Source of the DNA: Aurantiochytrium sp. KH105 | Taxonomy: Eukaryota; Sar; Bigyra; Thraustochytrida; Thraustochytriidae | Length of the DNA: 64,000 nucleotides | Assembly (NCBI GenBank): GCA_003116975.1 | Contig: BGKB01000071.1 | Location: forward strand, 62,001 to 126,000 | Direction: 5' to 3' | Part shown: positions 10,901 through 20,612 of the stretch, in pieces | How positions within the stretch are numbered: position 1 is the first letter of the stretch | Layout: each line of letters begins with the position of its first letter | Notes under the pieces: generated by a model | The model's input: the letters and a program-made list of their open reading frames with translations, nothing else | The model's database searches: none | What the model was told of the DNA's origin: nothing | Position numbers and translations under genes: made by a program

Positions 10901-12937
10901 CTTAGCCGGTCGCAGGATCGCGACATGGCTGCGCGACAGATTCAGCGGTGGTGGCACAGCTCGTTCGAGCGCAAGATGTATTGGGCTGCAGTGGCTGTGC
11001 AGAACCTTGTGCGGCGCCGCAAGGCCCTCCAGGTTTACCGCAAGCTGGTCAAGGAAGCCGAGGCCGAGGCCGAGCGCAAAGAGCGCGAGCTTCAAGCCGA
11101 GCTGGAGCGCGAGCGCCGCGAGCAGGAAGCCGCCCGCCAGCGTGCCGAGGCGGCCCGCAAAGAGCGCGAACGCCTCGAACGTGAGGATGCCAAGCGCAAG
11201 AAGGAAAAGGCTGAGGCGGAGAAGCGCCGCAAGGCCTTTGAAAAGGTGGAGCAGCTCGCGGCCAAAATGAAGCAAAACCGCCCCAACTATGAGGCGCGCC
11301 TCGCCAAGCAAATCGAGCATCTCGAGATGATGAGCTCCTTCAATCCGTTCGAGGATGACGAAGAAGGGGATGAGGAGGACTATGAGGAGGAAGAGGATGG
11401 CGACTACGGCGACGCCGCGAATACGGACGAGGGCGACGGCCCGTTACCTGATGCGCGCAAGTCGACGTCGCGCAAATCGCGCGCCTCGAGCCGCATGTCG
11501 CGTGCCTCGAGCCGCTTCTCTGTGCAGTCGAAGAAGAGCGCGGCCCGGCGCCGCACGCGCGGCAAGAGCGTTGCGAATGGATTGAGCGCCGCGGAGCGTC
11601 TGGAGCGTATGAAGCGTCTCATCGAAGAGCGCGAGCGCCAACTCGACGATGCGGAGGATACCTTTCACTCGGACCAGCAGCGTCTGCGCGAGGAGGAAGA
11701 GAGGGAGGCAGCTGCGGTTGCCGAGCGGGAAGAGAAGATCAGGGCCATGGAGGAGCAGCAGAACGAGCTCCGCGCCAACCGGCGTCAGAAGCGCGAGCGC
11801 ATGGAGGCGCGACTTGCCCAGCGGCGCCAGCATCTTGACGACATGGAAGCGGACACGGGAAGCTTTGCGAACTACAAGAAGCTCTCGCGTCGCGTCAAGT
11901 CCTCGCGGAAGCACGCCTTCGCCGTGCACATGGTCATGAAGAACCGTCAGAACCGTCGCGGCAAGAAGGAACGTCGGGTACCTGCCCGCAAGTCGTACTT
12001 GCACCCGGAGGGCATGCCGAATCGCTTCTTGAACGATTCAAAGGACGAGATGGACGGCGAGTCGGACGTTGACGAGGACAGCGAGGGTGACTTCATCTAC
12101 GGACAAGCCGCTATGGCCGAGGCCCCCGAGGAGCGTCCCATCTTTCGCGCCTCTGGGCACAAGCTTCCAGTGCGCGCGTCCAAGTTTCCTTCGTTCGGAC
12201 GGCGTTGGAAGCATCGCAACTTTACGTATGACCCGCATGAGCTGAAGATTACATACCTGACGGCGGGCAAGAATCCGAAGACGAAGGACATTTTCATTTT
12301 GAACGGCAAGAACCACACCTTTCCGACGAGGGTTTATGATAACCCGCGCCAGTTTCAGGACCGCCAGAATGTTCTTCAGATCGTCGGAGGCTATCTGTAC
12401 ATTGACCACGACTCGGCGGACATGGAGAAGCGCAAGCGCGAGCTGGTCATTTCCTTTGATTCGGAGTCGGGCTTTCACCAGTGGAAGGAAGCTCTCTCCG
12501 ACTTTCTCGTCAAGCGCGAGAGCATTCTCGTTGTGAACAAGCACAAGTCCCGAGCGCTGAACCGCCTCGCGTCCGGCAAGTTCTCTCCAGTGGGCCGCCC
12601 GCTTGACAAGCTTGACAAGGTCAACGCCAAGCTCAGCCCCGAGGAGCAGGACGAGTTATACGAGGTCGAGGCGGAGGTCCGCGATTACATGGCCTCCGAC
12701 AGCATGCTCGAGAAGAAGGGATTCTCTGCGGAGGAGCGGGAGCGTTTGCTCGAGACGCAGGAGATCGTCAAGAAGGACCATCGTGGCCGCGTCATCGTCG
12801 ACTCGGACGACGATGAGTCCGCCGAGGACGGCTTCAGCACGGTCCTGTGCCGCCATTGCGGTCTTAAGCAGACAGTGCACAACGACGCGCCCAACTGCCC
12901 CTCATGCAACGAGCCTCTCTTTGCGATGTCGGACTAG
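7981..12937 (+). CDS. Unconventional myosin with IQ/coiled coil, PH domain and C-terminal zinc ribbon
   Basis: Exons 7981-8044 and 8421-12937, 1526 residues. Exon 1 encodes 21 residues and the first base of codon 22. The long frame in exon 2 begins without ATG, and splicing supplies MEGFKQGQQVWVKG, an N-terminal myosin SH3-like start. Motor landmarks: P-loop GESGAGKT (165-172), switch I NDNSSRFGK (213-221), switch II DIFGFESF (476-483) and actin-binding RCIKPNPF. One or two IQ-like helices lie near 858-900, then a charged coiled coil to about 960, an acidic/Ser-Arg linker, a second coiled coil, a PH domain (about 1263-1384, ending in a helix with FHQWKEAL), and a CxxC-CxxC ribbon at Cys1498, 1501, 1514 and 1517. 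An actin-based motor that binds membrane or protein through its tail is expected. The start context GGCGCCATGGAG is shared with two other genes. Confidence 0.92.
8045..8420 (+). other. Intron of the PH myosin, 376 bases
   Basis: Donor GTAAGTGA and acceptor GGAGCGCAG. Removal restores an in-frame GAA-CGC-GGC join. The intron contains a (GA)n run at 8105-8128. Confidence 0.88.
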
Positions 12938-13655
12938 GCAACGCCTCACCAACCAAGCAATCAAGGGTTCTGTTCACCCTACCCTGGAGGAAAGGGTCTT
13001 CAAGTTCAAGCAGGCTCTGTGATTCCAAAATTGATGTTTTCGATGTTTTCCCTTTTTTCGCTCTCTCTTTTCTCCCGCGTCATCTTCATGATGGGACCAT
13101 TTTCGCCCCGCTTGATCATCATTGGACTACGTTGATACATACACATCTTGTGCCGCAACATCTTATTACTTGTGGGCGTCTTTGTCCGCTACTTCTTGTT
13201 GAAGGCTCGATTGGGCTTTGGGTGGCCAGACTAGAGCCACCAGATCGGCGCCAGTGTACATGCATGTATACACATCGATGCTGCTGCGGCTGCTGCTGCT
13301 GCAGCCGCAGTCGCCATAACTGTAAAGTAACGTACGAAGACAATTCTTGAGATGAAGCCGCTCCGATCTTTTCCGCTGCTGCTGCAGCTGCTGCTGCTGC
13401 ATCTTCACTTACAGCACAGCACTTGGTACCGCCCGCGCAATGTCACGTGGTCTAGTGGACTCTCTTCCCCCCCCGAATCTGCGTGGTCTCCCCGCATCTT
13501 CGCAGCTTCCGCAACTCCGCACGCCGCGCCCAGCCTCGCCGCCGTTGCGCGCGCAGCTCGCACAGGACCCGGTGCGGCGCGGCCTGGAGGGCCCCGCGGA
13601 GGGACGGGCGGCCGGTGTCTCTCTGGAGAGACTGACGGGGGGGGGGGGCGGAGAA

Positions 13656-13806
13656 GATTCAAATGTCGATCGTTCAAACCCTCGGTTCAAACTCCGATTC
13701 AAATTCAAGTTCAAAATCAAAATCAAGCTTTTCGAGTTCAAATTCAAATTCAAAAATTCTACCATTGGCAAATTCAAAAAAAAATTCAAAAGCCTCGATT
13801 CAAAGA
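13656..13806. repeat. TTCAAA-type hexamer island
   Basis: Degenerate tandem TTCAAA/TTCAAG units, AT-rich within very GC-rich surroundings. Two similar islands occur at 24184-24268 and 54739-54786, all in intergenic DNA. Confidence 0.85.
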
Positions 13807-15105
13807 CCCAGCAAACTAAGAAAGCGCGCTCCGCGCGGCAAGGCGGCAGGAGTTCGCGCAGCTGCAGCTGGCTGCAGCTCCGCCAGGCCAGGCCAAGCGA
13901 CGCGACACGACGCGACGCGGCGCGGCGCGGCGCAGCGGCGGCGGCGAAAGGAGGAACGGGCTCGAAACGGGCGGCAGGCGAGGCGGGAGCAGGATTGACT
14001 GATTGATTGGTTGATTGATTCTCACAGTCGCAGCTTTCTCGTTCGCCAACGGGTCTGGTCTGGCTGGTCTGGTCTGCAGGCAGCGGCAACAGAATCCCGC
14101 CAGCCGAGCGCAGCGCAGACGCTCTCGCGCGCGCGGCGGAGGCCGAGACGCGCGCGGAGAGACGCGCAGAGCAGAGATCCGACTTGTCGCGGCGCAGCCA
14201 CGAGGAAGGCGCGGAAAACGCGGCGGCAGCATCTGCAGCGCTTCGCCCGAGGCCAAAAACTGGACAGGCGACTCGACTCGACTCGACCCGGAGAGAAAGT
14301 GCCGAGAGAGGGAAAGGGCGGGAGGGTCGAGCGCGTCTCTCATCCGCTTGCGCGGCTGCTCGCTCGCTCGCTCGCTCGCTTGACCCCTTGCGCCAGCCAG
14401 CGCGGACGCGACGGAGTGGGAGAACGGACCCGCAGGGTCAGGCTCTTCTCTCTCACAGGCGCCAGCGGCGGACCTCTCTCACTCCCTCTCTCTCTCTCGC
14501 TCTTGACCGCGCGCGATCTCTGACGGCGAGCTTACGAACGCCCTGGGCACGTTCCTGCCGGCACGCTCAGGCTGCCTCCTCGCGCGCCTTGCTCTGCGCG
14601 GCAGCGGGCGGCAGACCTTGATTCACCCCAGCGCAGGGTCGCACGCATCCCGCGTGCCTGCTCAGCGCGGCGCAGCGCGGCAGAGCGCGGCGGCGCACGT
14701 GCCGCAAGAAGGACCGGTTCGCTCGCTTGCTCGCAGGCGTGCATTAGAGCTCGGACCTCAACGCTACTAAAGAGAACTGCAACGTGATCTTCTGCAGGAC
14801 AAGCTCTATAGCTCTTCAAGCAAGCGAGCAAGGAAGCAAGCAGTCAGTGTAGACAGGCGAGGCGGGGAGCCCTTTCATCGTCGCACCGTCGAGCTCATCG
14901 CATCCAACCAGAGATTGAGAGGACCTCGCTCATCTCAACTTCGTCTCGCTAAGCCGTAAGTTCTGCTGCTGTTCGTGAAGCGAGGGTGGCAACCCTTGCA
15001 CGCGCAGCCGCTGCGCGCCTTCTTCCTTCCCCCGCTCCCATCCTTCTTCCCTTCTCAGGCTCCTCTCCCTCGTCGCGCGCGGCCGTTTCCCGCGGCCCCA
15101 GTCGC

Positions 15106-15164
15106 CCCAGCCAGCCAGCCAGCCCAGCCAGCCAGCCAGCCCAGCCAGCCAGCCAGCCAGCCAC
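15106..15164. repeat. (AGCC)n tandem repeat
   Basis: About fourteen copies of AGCC, interrupted twice by CCC, about 1 kb upstream of the phosphatase-RING gene. Confidence 0.92.
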
Positions 15165-15249
15165 TGCGCCTGGCAACCGCGGGGCTCGCAGACCGCACAC
15201 GGTCCGGCTCGGACGCGCGGGACCATACAATCGATCCATCAAATCATCC

Positions 15250-15276
15250 ATCAGTCAATCAATCAATCAATCAACC
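15250..15276. repeat. (TCAA)n tandem repeat
   Basis: About six copies of TCAA/ATCA, preceded by related ATCC units. Confidence 0.85.
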
Positions 15277-16168
15277 CCGGTGCGTCCTTCCTCCCGGTCA
15301 TCCTCCGGGACTTCCACGGCCCCAGCATCACCCAAGCCTTTCCAAGGCCTCTCCAGGCCAGGCCAAAGGTCTACGAGCACGAGCTCGAGCTCGCGCGCGA
15401 CACGACTGCGAGCAGAAGCACGCGCTCGACCTGGCTGCAGCTGCTCGCGCCGCATACGCCGCACCAGCAAGCTCCACCAAAACATCGCGACCGCGGCGCG
15501 TCGACCCGCGGCAGGACGTGCCACAGGCCCTGCCGCTGTCGCGATCGAGTCCCTTTCCATCCGGGCGCGCCCGTTCGCCGCCGTGCCCTGCCGCGCGACA
15601 GCGAGGCGGGCGAGGCACGCCGCGGCGGCGCGTCGCGTCGCCGGCAGGGCGCCCTCCTTTTGTGGCGGCGCGAGCGCGGCTCCCGGTTGGTTGCGCACTC
15701 GCGAGCTCACTCGCGCACGCGCGCGCTCGAACTAGCTAGCTGGCGGGGCGGGCGGGCGGGCAGACGCGCGGGCGGGCGCCGCGCCGAGGCGGAGGGGCGA
15801 CAGACGGACGCGCGCGCGCGGCTGCGGCTTGTTCGCGGCGCGAGCGAGCGAGCGGGGGTTTGGCGGCGCCATCAAGTAGACGAGCGAACCTAGCTACGAA
15901 CCTAGCTAGCTAGCTAGCTTGCTTTTCGAGCGAGCGCGCTCAGCATCGCTGGCCACTTTGCTGCTACGACCGACCCCGGCCACTGGCCGGCCGCAGGAGC
16001 TGCGGCAGACCCACGTCGTGCTCGCTGCCTGGCGGGCGCCAAGCCATCGTGCAGCGGCAGCAGCAGCAGCAGGCGGAGGTGGAGCGCTGTGCGATGGGCG
16101 TCGACGCGCTCCGCGCTGACGAGGGGGACAGGCATACAAGTCGGAGGAGCTCCTCCGCTGGCGGCGCC

Positions 16169-17176
16169 ATGGAGGCCGAACTCGCGAGCGCCCAGCGAAA
16201 GCTGGCGGCGCTCCGACTCGACGAGCGCGAGCCCCGAGATCACTGCAGCGTGAGCTCGGCGAGCACGTCCAGGTCGAGCTCGTCCGCGTCCGTGCCGTCC
16301 GTGCCTGAGATCAGAGTCATCCGGGGCGGACCAGACCGCAAGGAACGGCAACAGAGCCAACAGCCCGAACACCTGCAACACGCAAATCGCCTCGACCACC
16401 ACGATGTCTCGCTCATGTGGCAGCGGGACGAAGACGAGAGTGGGTCTTTTAGATGCATCGAGGGCTCGCGTGGTCCGCGTCGCATCTACGTCGGTACGGA
16501 AAAAATGTCAAGGTTTCGCAAGGGCCTCGACAAATTTGGCATCCGCACGATCGTGAACTGCACGCGCGGAGCACCAAACAAATTTGCCGAGGATCCCGAT
16601 TTCCAGTACATGCAGGTCGAGCTGAGCGACGACACGTGCGAGACTCTTTTGGGCAAGCTCGATGCCGTTACGAGCTTCATCCAGCACGAGGCAGAGGATG
16701 AGATTATCCTCATCCATTGCAGCAAGGGCGTTTCGCGCAGTATCTCTGTCTTTCTCGCATGGCTCATCAGGTATCGCAGGCTGCCCTTGCGCGAGGGCCT
16801 CGAACTTGCCAAGTCCCGTCGCTCCGTTGCGGCGCCCAACATGGGCTTTATCCGTCAACTGTTGGTGTACGAGACCGACGTGCTTGCGCAAGCTTCGCTC
16901 ACCATGGACGACTTCTTGCCCTGCCCCGTGTGCCTGCACGTGAACTTTGACAGCAAAAAGTTTGCCTGTGGGCACCGTTGCTGTGGCTCGTGTCTCCGCA
17001 AGTTTGCGCCAGGCGCCGAGTGCGCGCATTGCGCATACAAGACCGCGTCTCGTGCTGACGCGACTCCCGAAGAGGGCATTCGCAAGCGCTCGAGTAGCAT
17101 TGAGGACCTCAGTTCATGGCGGACCGCATGTCCCCCTCCACCACGGAGTCCATCGCCCCCACCTTTGGCGGATTGA
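16169..17176 (+). CDS. Dual-specificity phosphatase fused to a C-terminal RING-type finger
   Basis: 335 residues from the ATG at 16169. An in-frame ATG at 16094 would add 25 residues. 16169 is preferred because its context GGCGCCATGGAG recurs at two other genes here. A Ser-rich N-terminal arm is followed by a compact DSP domain (about 90-235) with the signature HCSKGVSRS: nucleophile Cys184 and Arg190. The upstream acidic loop VELSDDTCETLL probably carries the general-acid Asp. At about 245-285 follows a C3HC4-like set: CPVC, CGHRCCGSC and CAHC. A Ser/Pro-rich tail ends the protein. DSP and RING folds are well known separately; their fusion suggests coupled dephosphorylation and ubiquitination. 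That coupling is inference. Confidence 0.85.
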   Translation: MEAELASAQRKLAALRLDEREPRDHCSVSSASTSRSSSSASVPSVPEIRVIRGGPDRKERQQSQQPEHLQHANRLDHHDVSLMWQRDEDESGSFRCIEGSRGPRRIYVGTEKMSRFRKGLDKFGIRTIVNCTRGAPNKFAEDPDFQYMQVELSDDTCETLLGKLDAVTSFIQHEAEDEIILIHCSKGVSRSISVFLAWLIRYRRLPLREGLELAKSRRSVAAPNMGFIRQLLVYETDVLAQASLTMDDFLPCPVCLHVNFDSKKFACGHRCCGSCLRKFAPGAECAHCAYKTASRADATPEEGIRKRSSSIEDLSSWRTACPPPPRSPSPPPLAD

Positions 17177-17690
17177 TTGAAATGGAAGTCCTCTTTTTTC
17201 ATTCGATTTGACCGATCAGTCGACGGGTCAAGCCAAGCAACTTGCTTCTTCTTGCCTTTGACCGACCGGACGCACGGCTTTCCTCGTAGCCAGGACCTTT
17301 TTCTCTCCTCTTAATTTTGCTCCATGGTGAGAAAGAGAAAGGGAGCAGGTTTAGGCTACGCAGGAGTCTCGCCGTTGCATTGTTTCATTTATTCACAGAC
17401 CACACCAAGACCAAGCAAGATGCAGGTTTCGTCATCATCATCATCATCATCATCATCAAGAACAACAATAATTTGCAGAGAAAACATGAGCAAATCGTCT
17501 ATAGCCCGAGAGGACGAAGCGAGGCACTCCCATCGTTTTTTCCCCCCTTTCTTCTCAAAGGGGAGTGGGAAGTGGTGGCCTCGCTTGCTCGTTCGCTCAT
17601 TCGCTCTCTCTCTGCCAGGTCCCCTGTATCTTTTTTATATTTTTGACAAGAAAAACAAACAACAACCATGACAAAGAAAATACCTTTCGG
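17177..17690. other. Convergent 3' region
   Basis: Lies between two tail-to-tail genes. It contains a (TCA)n run at 17431-17458 and T-rich stretches. No gene is seen. Confidence 0.5.
17431..17458. repeat. (TCA)n microsatellite
   Basis: Nine copies of TCA in the 3' gap between convergent genes. It is one of the few perfect triplet runs outside coding sequence. Confidence 0.9.
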
Positions 17691-17966
17691 TTAGCTGATC
17701 AGTTTCTCCACAACTCCCTCGACCTCCTTGGCGCTCATGCCCTCGACGCTAATGGCCTCCTCCTTGCCCTTGGCAAAGCGGGCCATGACGCGCGGCTGTG
17801 CGCCCTCGCACTCGCGCACCAAAAGGGGGAACTTGGGGTTCTCCTTCTTGAGCGGCACGTAGGACGACTTGACGAACTCGCGCAGGCCCTTGCTGCCCTC
17901 ACTCGACGTGCAGAACACGAAGCGCAGCTCCTTGGCGTGCGCCGCCACCTTGCTTGCCAGGCTCAT
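17691..17966 (-). CDS. NDUFA2: NADH dehydrogenase (complex I) subunit NDUFA2/B8
   Basis: 91 residues from the ATG at 17966. The small thioredoxin-like protein shows the family pattern: a strand with RFVFCTSSEGSKGLREFV, then YVPLKKENPKFPLLVRECEG, QPRVMARFAKGKE and a C-terminal helix. Length fits NDUFA2 (about 85-100 residues). It is a nuclear-encoded accessory subunit of complex I in the mitochondrial matrix arm. The frame is open further upstream to 18272, but that part is a Cys/Arg/Ala-rich translation of a CCTG repeat and is not conserved. One Cys (FVFC) is retained at the thioredoxin-like position. It is divergent to the sulfotransferase gene. Confidence 0.88.
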   Translation of the reverse strand: MSLASKVAAHAKELRFVFCTSSEGSKGLREFVKSSYVPLKKENPKFPLLVRECEGAQPRVMARFAKGKEEAISVEGMSAKEVEGVVEKLIS

Positions 17967-18063
17967 GGTGTCCTTTCCTTTTCCTCCGCTACCTCTCGCG
18001 GCGGCGACCGGCGTGCACGAGCGAGCGAACGAGCGAGCGGACGATCGACAGCCCGCGCTACCG

Positions 18064-18093
18064 TCTGCCTGCCTGCCTGCCTGCCTGCCTGCC
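18064..18093. repeat. (CCTG)n microsatellite
   Basis: About seven copies of CCTG/TGCC, about 100 bases upstream of NDUFA2. Confidence 0.9.
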
Positions 18094-18480
18094 TTCCGCG
18101 CGCCTCGGTCCGCAAAAGCCTTTTCCTCGCTCGCAGCGTCGCTAATCAGGAAATGAGTGAAGGCCCTGCCCGCCTGCGGCAGCGCACGCCGCGGCTCGCC
18201 TGCACGGGTCCACTTGCAGCCGGGCGCCGGCCAAGTCGAGCAAATTTTATACTTCACTTGCGCGCCCGCCATAGCCGACTTGCGCCGCCTCGCCCTGCGG
18301 CTCAGCGCGGACTAACAGTCAACGAGACCATAAATCGGTAATTATAAAGGCAATGGACGGAGCTGCACAGGGCCGGGGGAAGGGGCGTTGTTGGCGGGCC
18401 TCTGTGCTGATAGTCGAGCCCAACTCGTATTTGGATAATAGTTGATTGTAACCATTCTTATTGTTTTTACTATATAACCT

Positions 18481-18651
18481 CTAGGGTCGACCATCTGAAA
18501 TTGTTAGGACAGCTTCGAGCTGCTTTTCGAGTTCATCAACGTCGTATTCTTCTTCAAAAAGGTCATCATCATCACCACTATCATCGCTGTCAGTTTCAAC
18601 ACCATCTTCAATCGAGGATTCACTACGAAACTCCTCTATGACACGATCACN
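18481..18651 (-). pseudogene. C-terminal gene remnant abutting an undetermined base
   Basis: About 55 codons end at a TAG and read DRVIEEFRSESSIEDG followed by a very acidic stretch (SDDSGDDDDLFEEEYDVDELE). The strand upstream of the fragment meets an N at 18651, beyond which the frame turns into Arg/Ala-rich noise. Base composition is more AT-rich than surrounding genes. Acidic C-terminal tails of this kind occur in transposon proteins, but no transposase motif is present, so that identity is a guess. It may instead be a misjoined piece of another gene. Confidence 0.35.
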
Positions 18652-19256
18652 CGTTGACTGTAAAGCGGACTTGCGCGGGGCCTCCGCACAGCGGGCGTCG
18701 CCGCGATAGCCCACTTGCTCCGAGGCGATAAAGCCCTTGCGGGGGAGCGATAGAGCACTTGCGGCCACCGCGATCGTATCTGCGCGCCCGAGCAGCGTCG
18801 ACCCAACTGAAGCAAAGCAATCACGGTTGGGAGGGAGCCTGCCGAGGCCCACCCTCGCGCCGCCGCTGAGCGCAGCCAGCGCAGGGGGCGAGTCTCTCTT
18901 GAGCGCAGCGCGGGCAGCGCGGCATCGCCTCCAGCTGCCAAGTGTCCGAAACGGGACCTGCAAACGGCGCCTGGGGCCAGTCAGGTCCGGCTCATTCAAC
19001 CTGCGCAACAACCCCGCGCGAGAAGACGACCTTCGTCGAGGTCGCAGACAGGCAGAACAAGGAAGGCCACGGCGCCGGATCTGACCTCGAAGAGGCACGA
19101 TCCCGAACAGAATTTAGGTTGCCGTCTCGTCTCGCACAGGCCTAGACTCCTCAGCACATTCCAGCTCGTGAGTTGAAGCAAGTCGACGAACTTGAAAAGG
19201 CCTCACAACCTACCTGCGGTCTTTCTCTAGACAGATTCTGCTCGCACAGTAGGACA

Positions 19257-20612
19257 ATGCGAAGCACTACGCCCGCAACCGCATACCCGATGGAGCGCAC
19301 GAACAAGACGCTTGTCGCCGTATTGCTTGCCATTGTTGGATCCGGCGTGCTCTTGTTGAGCAGCAGCATTTTCGGTCTTGGCAATGCTATTGATCCAGCG
19401 GTGGCCAGTTCGGTACCGCAAGGCTTTGCAACATCGCTCTCCGGGTCTGGCGTCGTTCCTACGGACGACGAAGTTGTCAGCGCCAACGCAAATAATGAGG
19501 ACGACGACGACGTCGATCCGTACCTTGAAAAGGGTATCGTGCGCATCGAACTCTCGAGCCTCGAGAAAGATACATCGCTGGTTGCCAGCTTTCAGAATGA
19601 AGACAGCCGTCTCAATGCTTTGCGCAACCGCACGGAGGAGCTAGTACGCGAGGCTTTCAGCAAGCTTTCCAATGGCGTGCGTTGCATTCCCAAAAAGTGT
19701 GACAGCGAAGCCCGCTTTTATCGCGCTCTTACCCCAAGCGAGCTATATCGTAAAAAGCTCTACCTCGTGAGCTACCCCGGATCTGGCAATACGTGGCTGC
19801 GCGCAGTGGTACGATCCGGTACGCGTCGCTTTACCGGTTCCATGTTTCGGGACGGGAGTCTGGCGCGTGGCGGCTTCCGCGGCGAGATGCTCGATCCCGG
19901 TGACCCAAAGACACGCATCGTCAAGAGCCACTACCCATTCCACACTAATGCAAAGACGTTCCCCCACCTCTGGGCCGGCGGCGGCATCCATGTCGTGCGT
20001 GCGCCCTTTGACGCCATGATGGCTGAAGCAACGCGTCTTGTCGGGAGCAGCCATACTGCAGCGGCCAAAGAAGGCGCCATTTTGCAGCGTTTGGTGCGCA
20101 TGCAGCAAAAGCGTCGTGTTGTCGAGCTCTGGCGCGACTTCTTTACATTCTGGACCCGCAACGCGCGCAAGTTCACAGACCCATCGCAGCGGATCCGTAT
20201 TGACCCGGCTCCTTTTGACAAGTCGGATCAGGCCCGCAAGCTCCAGTTTCCTGTCGCCACGCTGTACTACGAGGACTTTTCTCGCGACTTTGTTGGGACA
20301 GTAGTTCATCTGTTTTCCTTCATCAAGGCCTGGCTGCAGGACGAGCAGCAGCCTGTGGAGGATGCTGTCGTTTGCGCGCTTCGGGACGCCGAGCTCGGGG
20401 AGCGCTTCCATCGCAACAGCACTAAAAAAGCAAACGCTTTTCGCAGGGAACCGCTCGCAAGTCGGATCGAGGAGTTTTGCAAGACCTTGGAGCCCTTTTG
20501 GGACGCAGAACGTTGGGGACCGTGCGATGGGACCGTGCAACGAGAACGCAAAGACGTTCCCATTCGACCTCGACCCAGGGTTGGTCATCTTCCCTTTTGC
20601 GAGGACGACTGA
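19257..20612 (+). CDS. Type II membrane sulfotransferase, WSCD-like
   Basis: 451 residues from the ATG at 19257; Met12 (19290) is an alternative start. A short basic N-terminus and one membrane segment (about residues 18-40) predict a Golgi type II protein with a lumenal domain. The 5'-phosphosulfate loop is SYPGSGNTWLR (172-182), and VVRAPFDAMMAE (246-257) fits the 3'-phosphate site that contains Arg248. YYEDF precedes the C-terminal helices. This arrangement resembles WSC-domain sulfotransferases (WSCD), though no WSC domain is present. The acceptor could be a glycan or lipid; the sequence does not say. Six Cys residues in the lumenal part could form disulfides. It converges on the Mpo1-like gene. 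Confidence 0.82.
   Translation: MRSTTPATAYPMERTNKTLVAVLLAIVGSGVLLLSSSIFGLGNAIDPAVASSVPQGFATSLSGSGVVPTDDEVVSANANNEDDDDVDPYLEKGIVRIELSSLEKDTSLVASFQNEDSRLNALRNRTEELVREAFSKLSNGVRCIPKKCDSEARFYRALTPSELYRKKLYLVSYPGSGNTWLRAVVRSGTRRFTGSMFRDGSLARGGFRGEMLDPGDPKTRIVKSHYPFHTNAKTFPHLWAGGGIHVVRAPFDAMMAEATRLVGSSHTAAAKEGAILQRLVRMQQKRRVVELWRDFFTFWTRNARKFTDPSQRIRIDPAPFDKSDQARKLQFPVATLYYEDFSRDFVGTVVHLFSFIKAWLQDEQQPVEDAVVCALRDAELGERFHRNSTKKANAFRREPLASRIEEFCKTLEPFWDAERWGPCDGTVQRERKDVPIRPRPRVGHLPFCEDD

Larger units (their letters stand above)
12938..16168. other. 3.2 kb intergenic region dense in simple repeats
   Basis: No credible gene on either strand. Contents in order: 3' UTR-like sequence; CTG/CAG triplet clusters at 13278-13312 and 13376-13402; an AT-rich TTCAAA island at 13656-13806; GATT repeats near 13997-14030; (CGCT)n at 14358-14380; AGCC arrays at 15106-15164; (TCAA)n at 15250-15276; GCTAGCTA runs at 15731-15744 and 15897-15921. 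The rest is CG-rich and keeps several frames open without resembling protein. The right part is the likely promoter and 5' UTR of the phosphatase-RING gene. Confidence 0.55.
17967..19256. other. Divergent intergenic region with repeat, remnant and undetermined base
   Basis: Holds a (CCTG)n run (18064-18093) close to the NDUFA2 start. An AT-rich block at 18400-18480 leads into a gene remnant ending at an N (18651). GC-rich DNA then runs up to the sulfotransferase. No intact gene is seen. Confidence 0.5.

Noticed and set aside
9854..11320. 488-codon minus-strand frame inside the PH myosin
   Set aside because: Antisense to well-supported motor-domain coding sequence; compositional, Leu/Arg-rich, no homology.
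13409..14089. 226-codon minus-strand frame over the TTCAAA island
   Set aside because: The frame contains NLNLNS-type translation of the hexamer repeat and Arg/Ala noise; no ATG context or domain support.
14975..15739. Two ~250-codon plus-strand frames upstream of the DSP-RING gene
   Set aside because: Translate (AGCC)n as QPASQPA and CG-rich DNA as Arg/Ala; typical repeat artefact.
17967..18272. N-terminal extension of NDUFA2 (102 codons)
   Set aside because: Contains translation of the CCTG repeat (RQAGRQAGRQ). NDUFA2 proteins are about 90 residues, which the internal ATG gives exactly.
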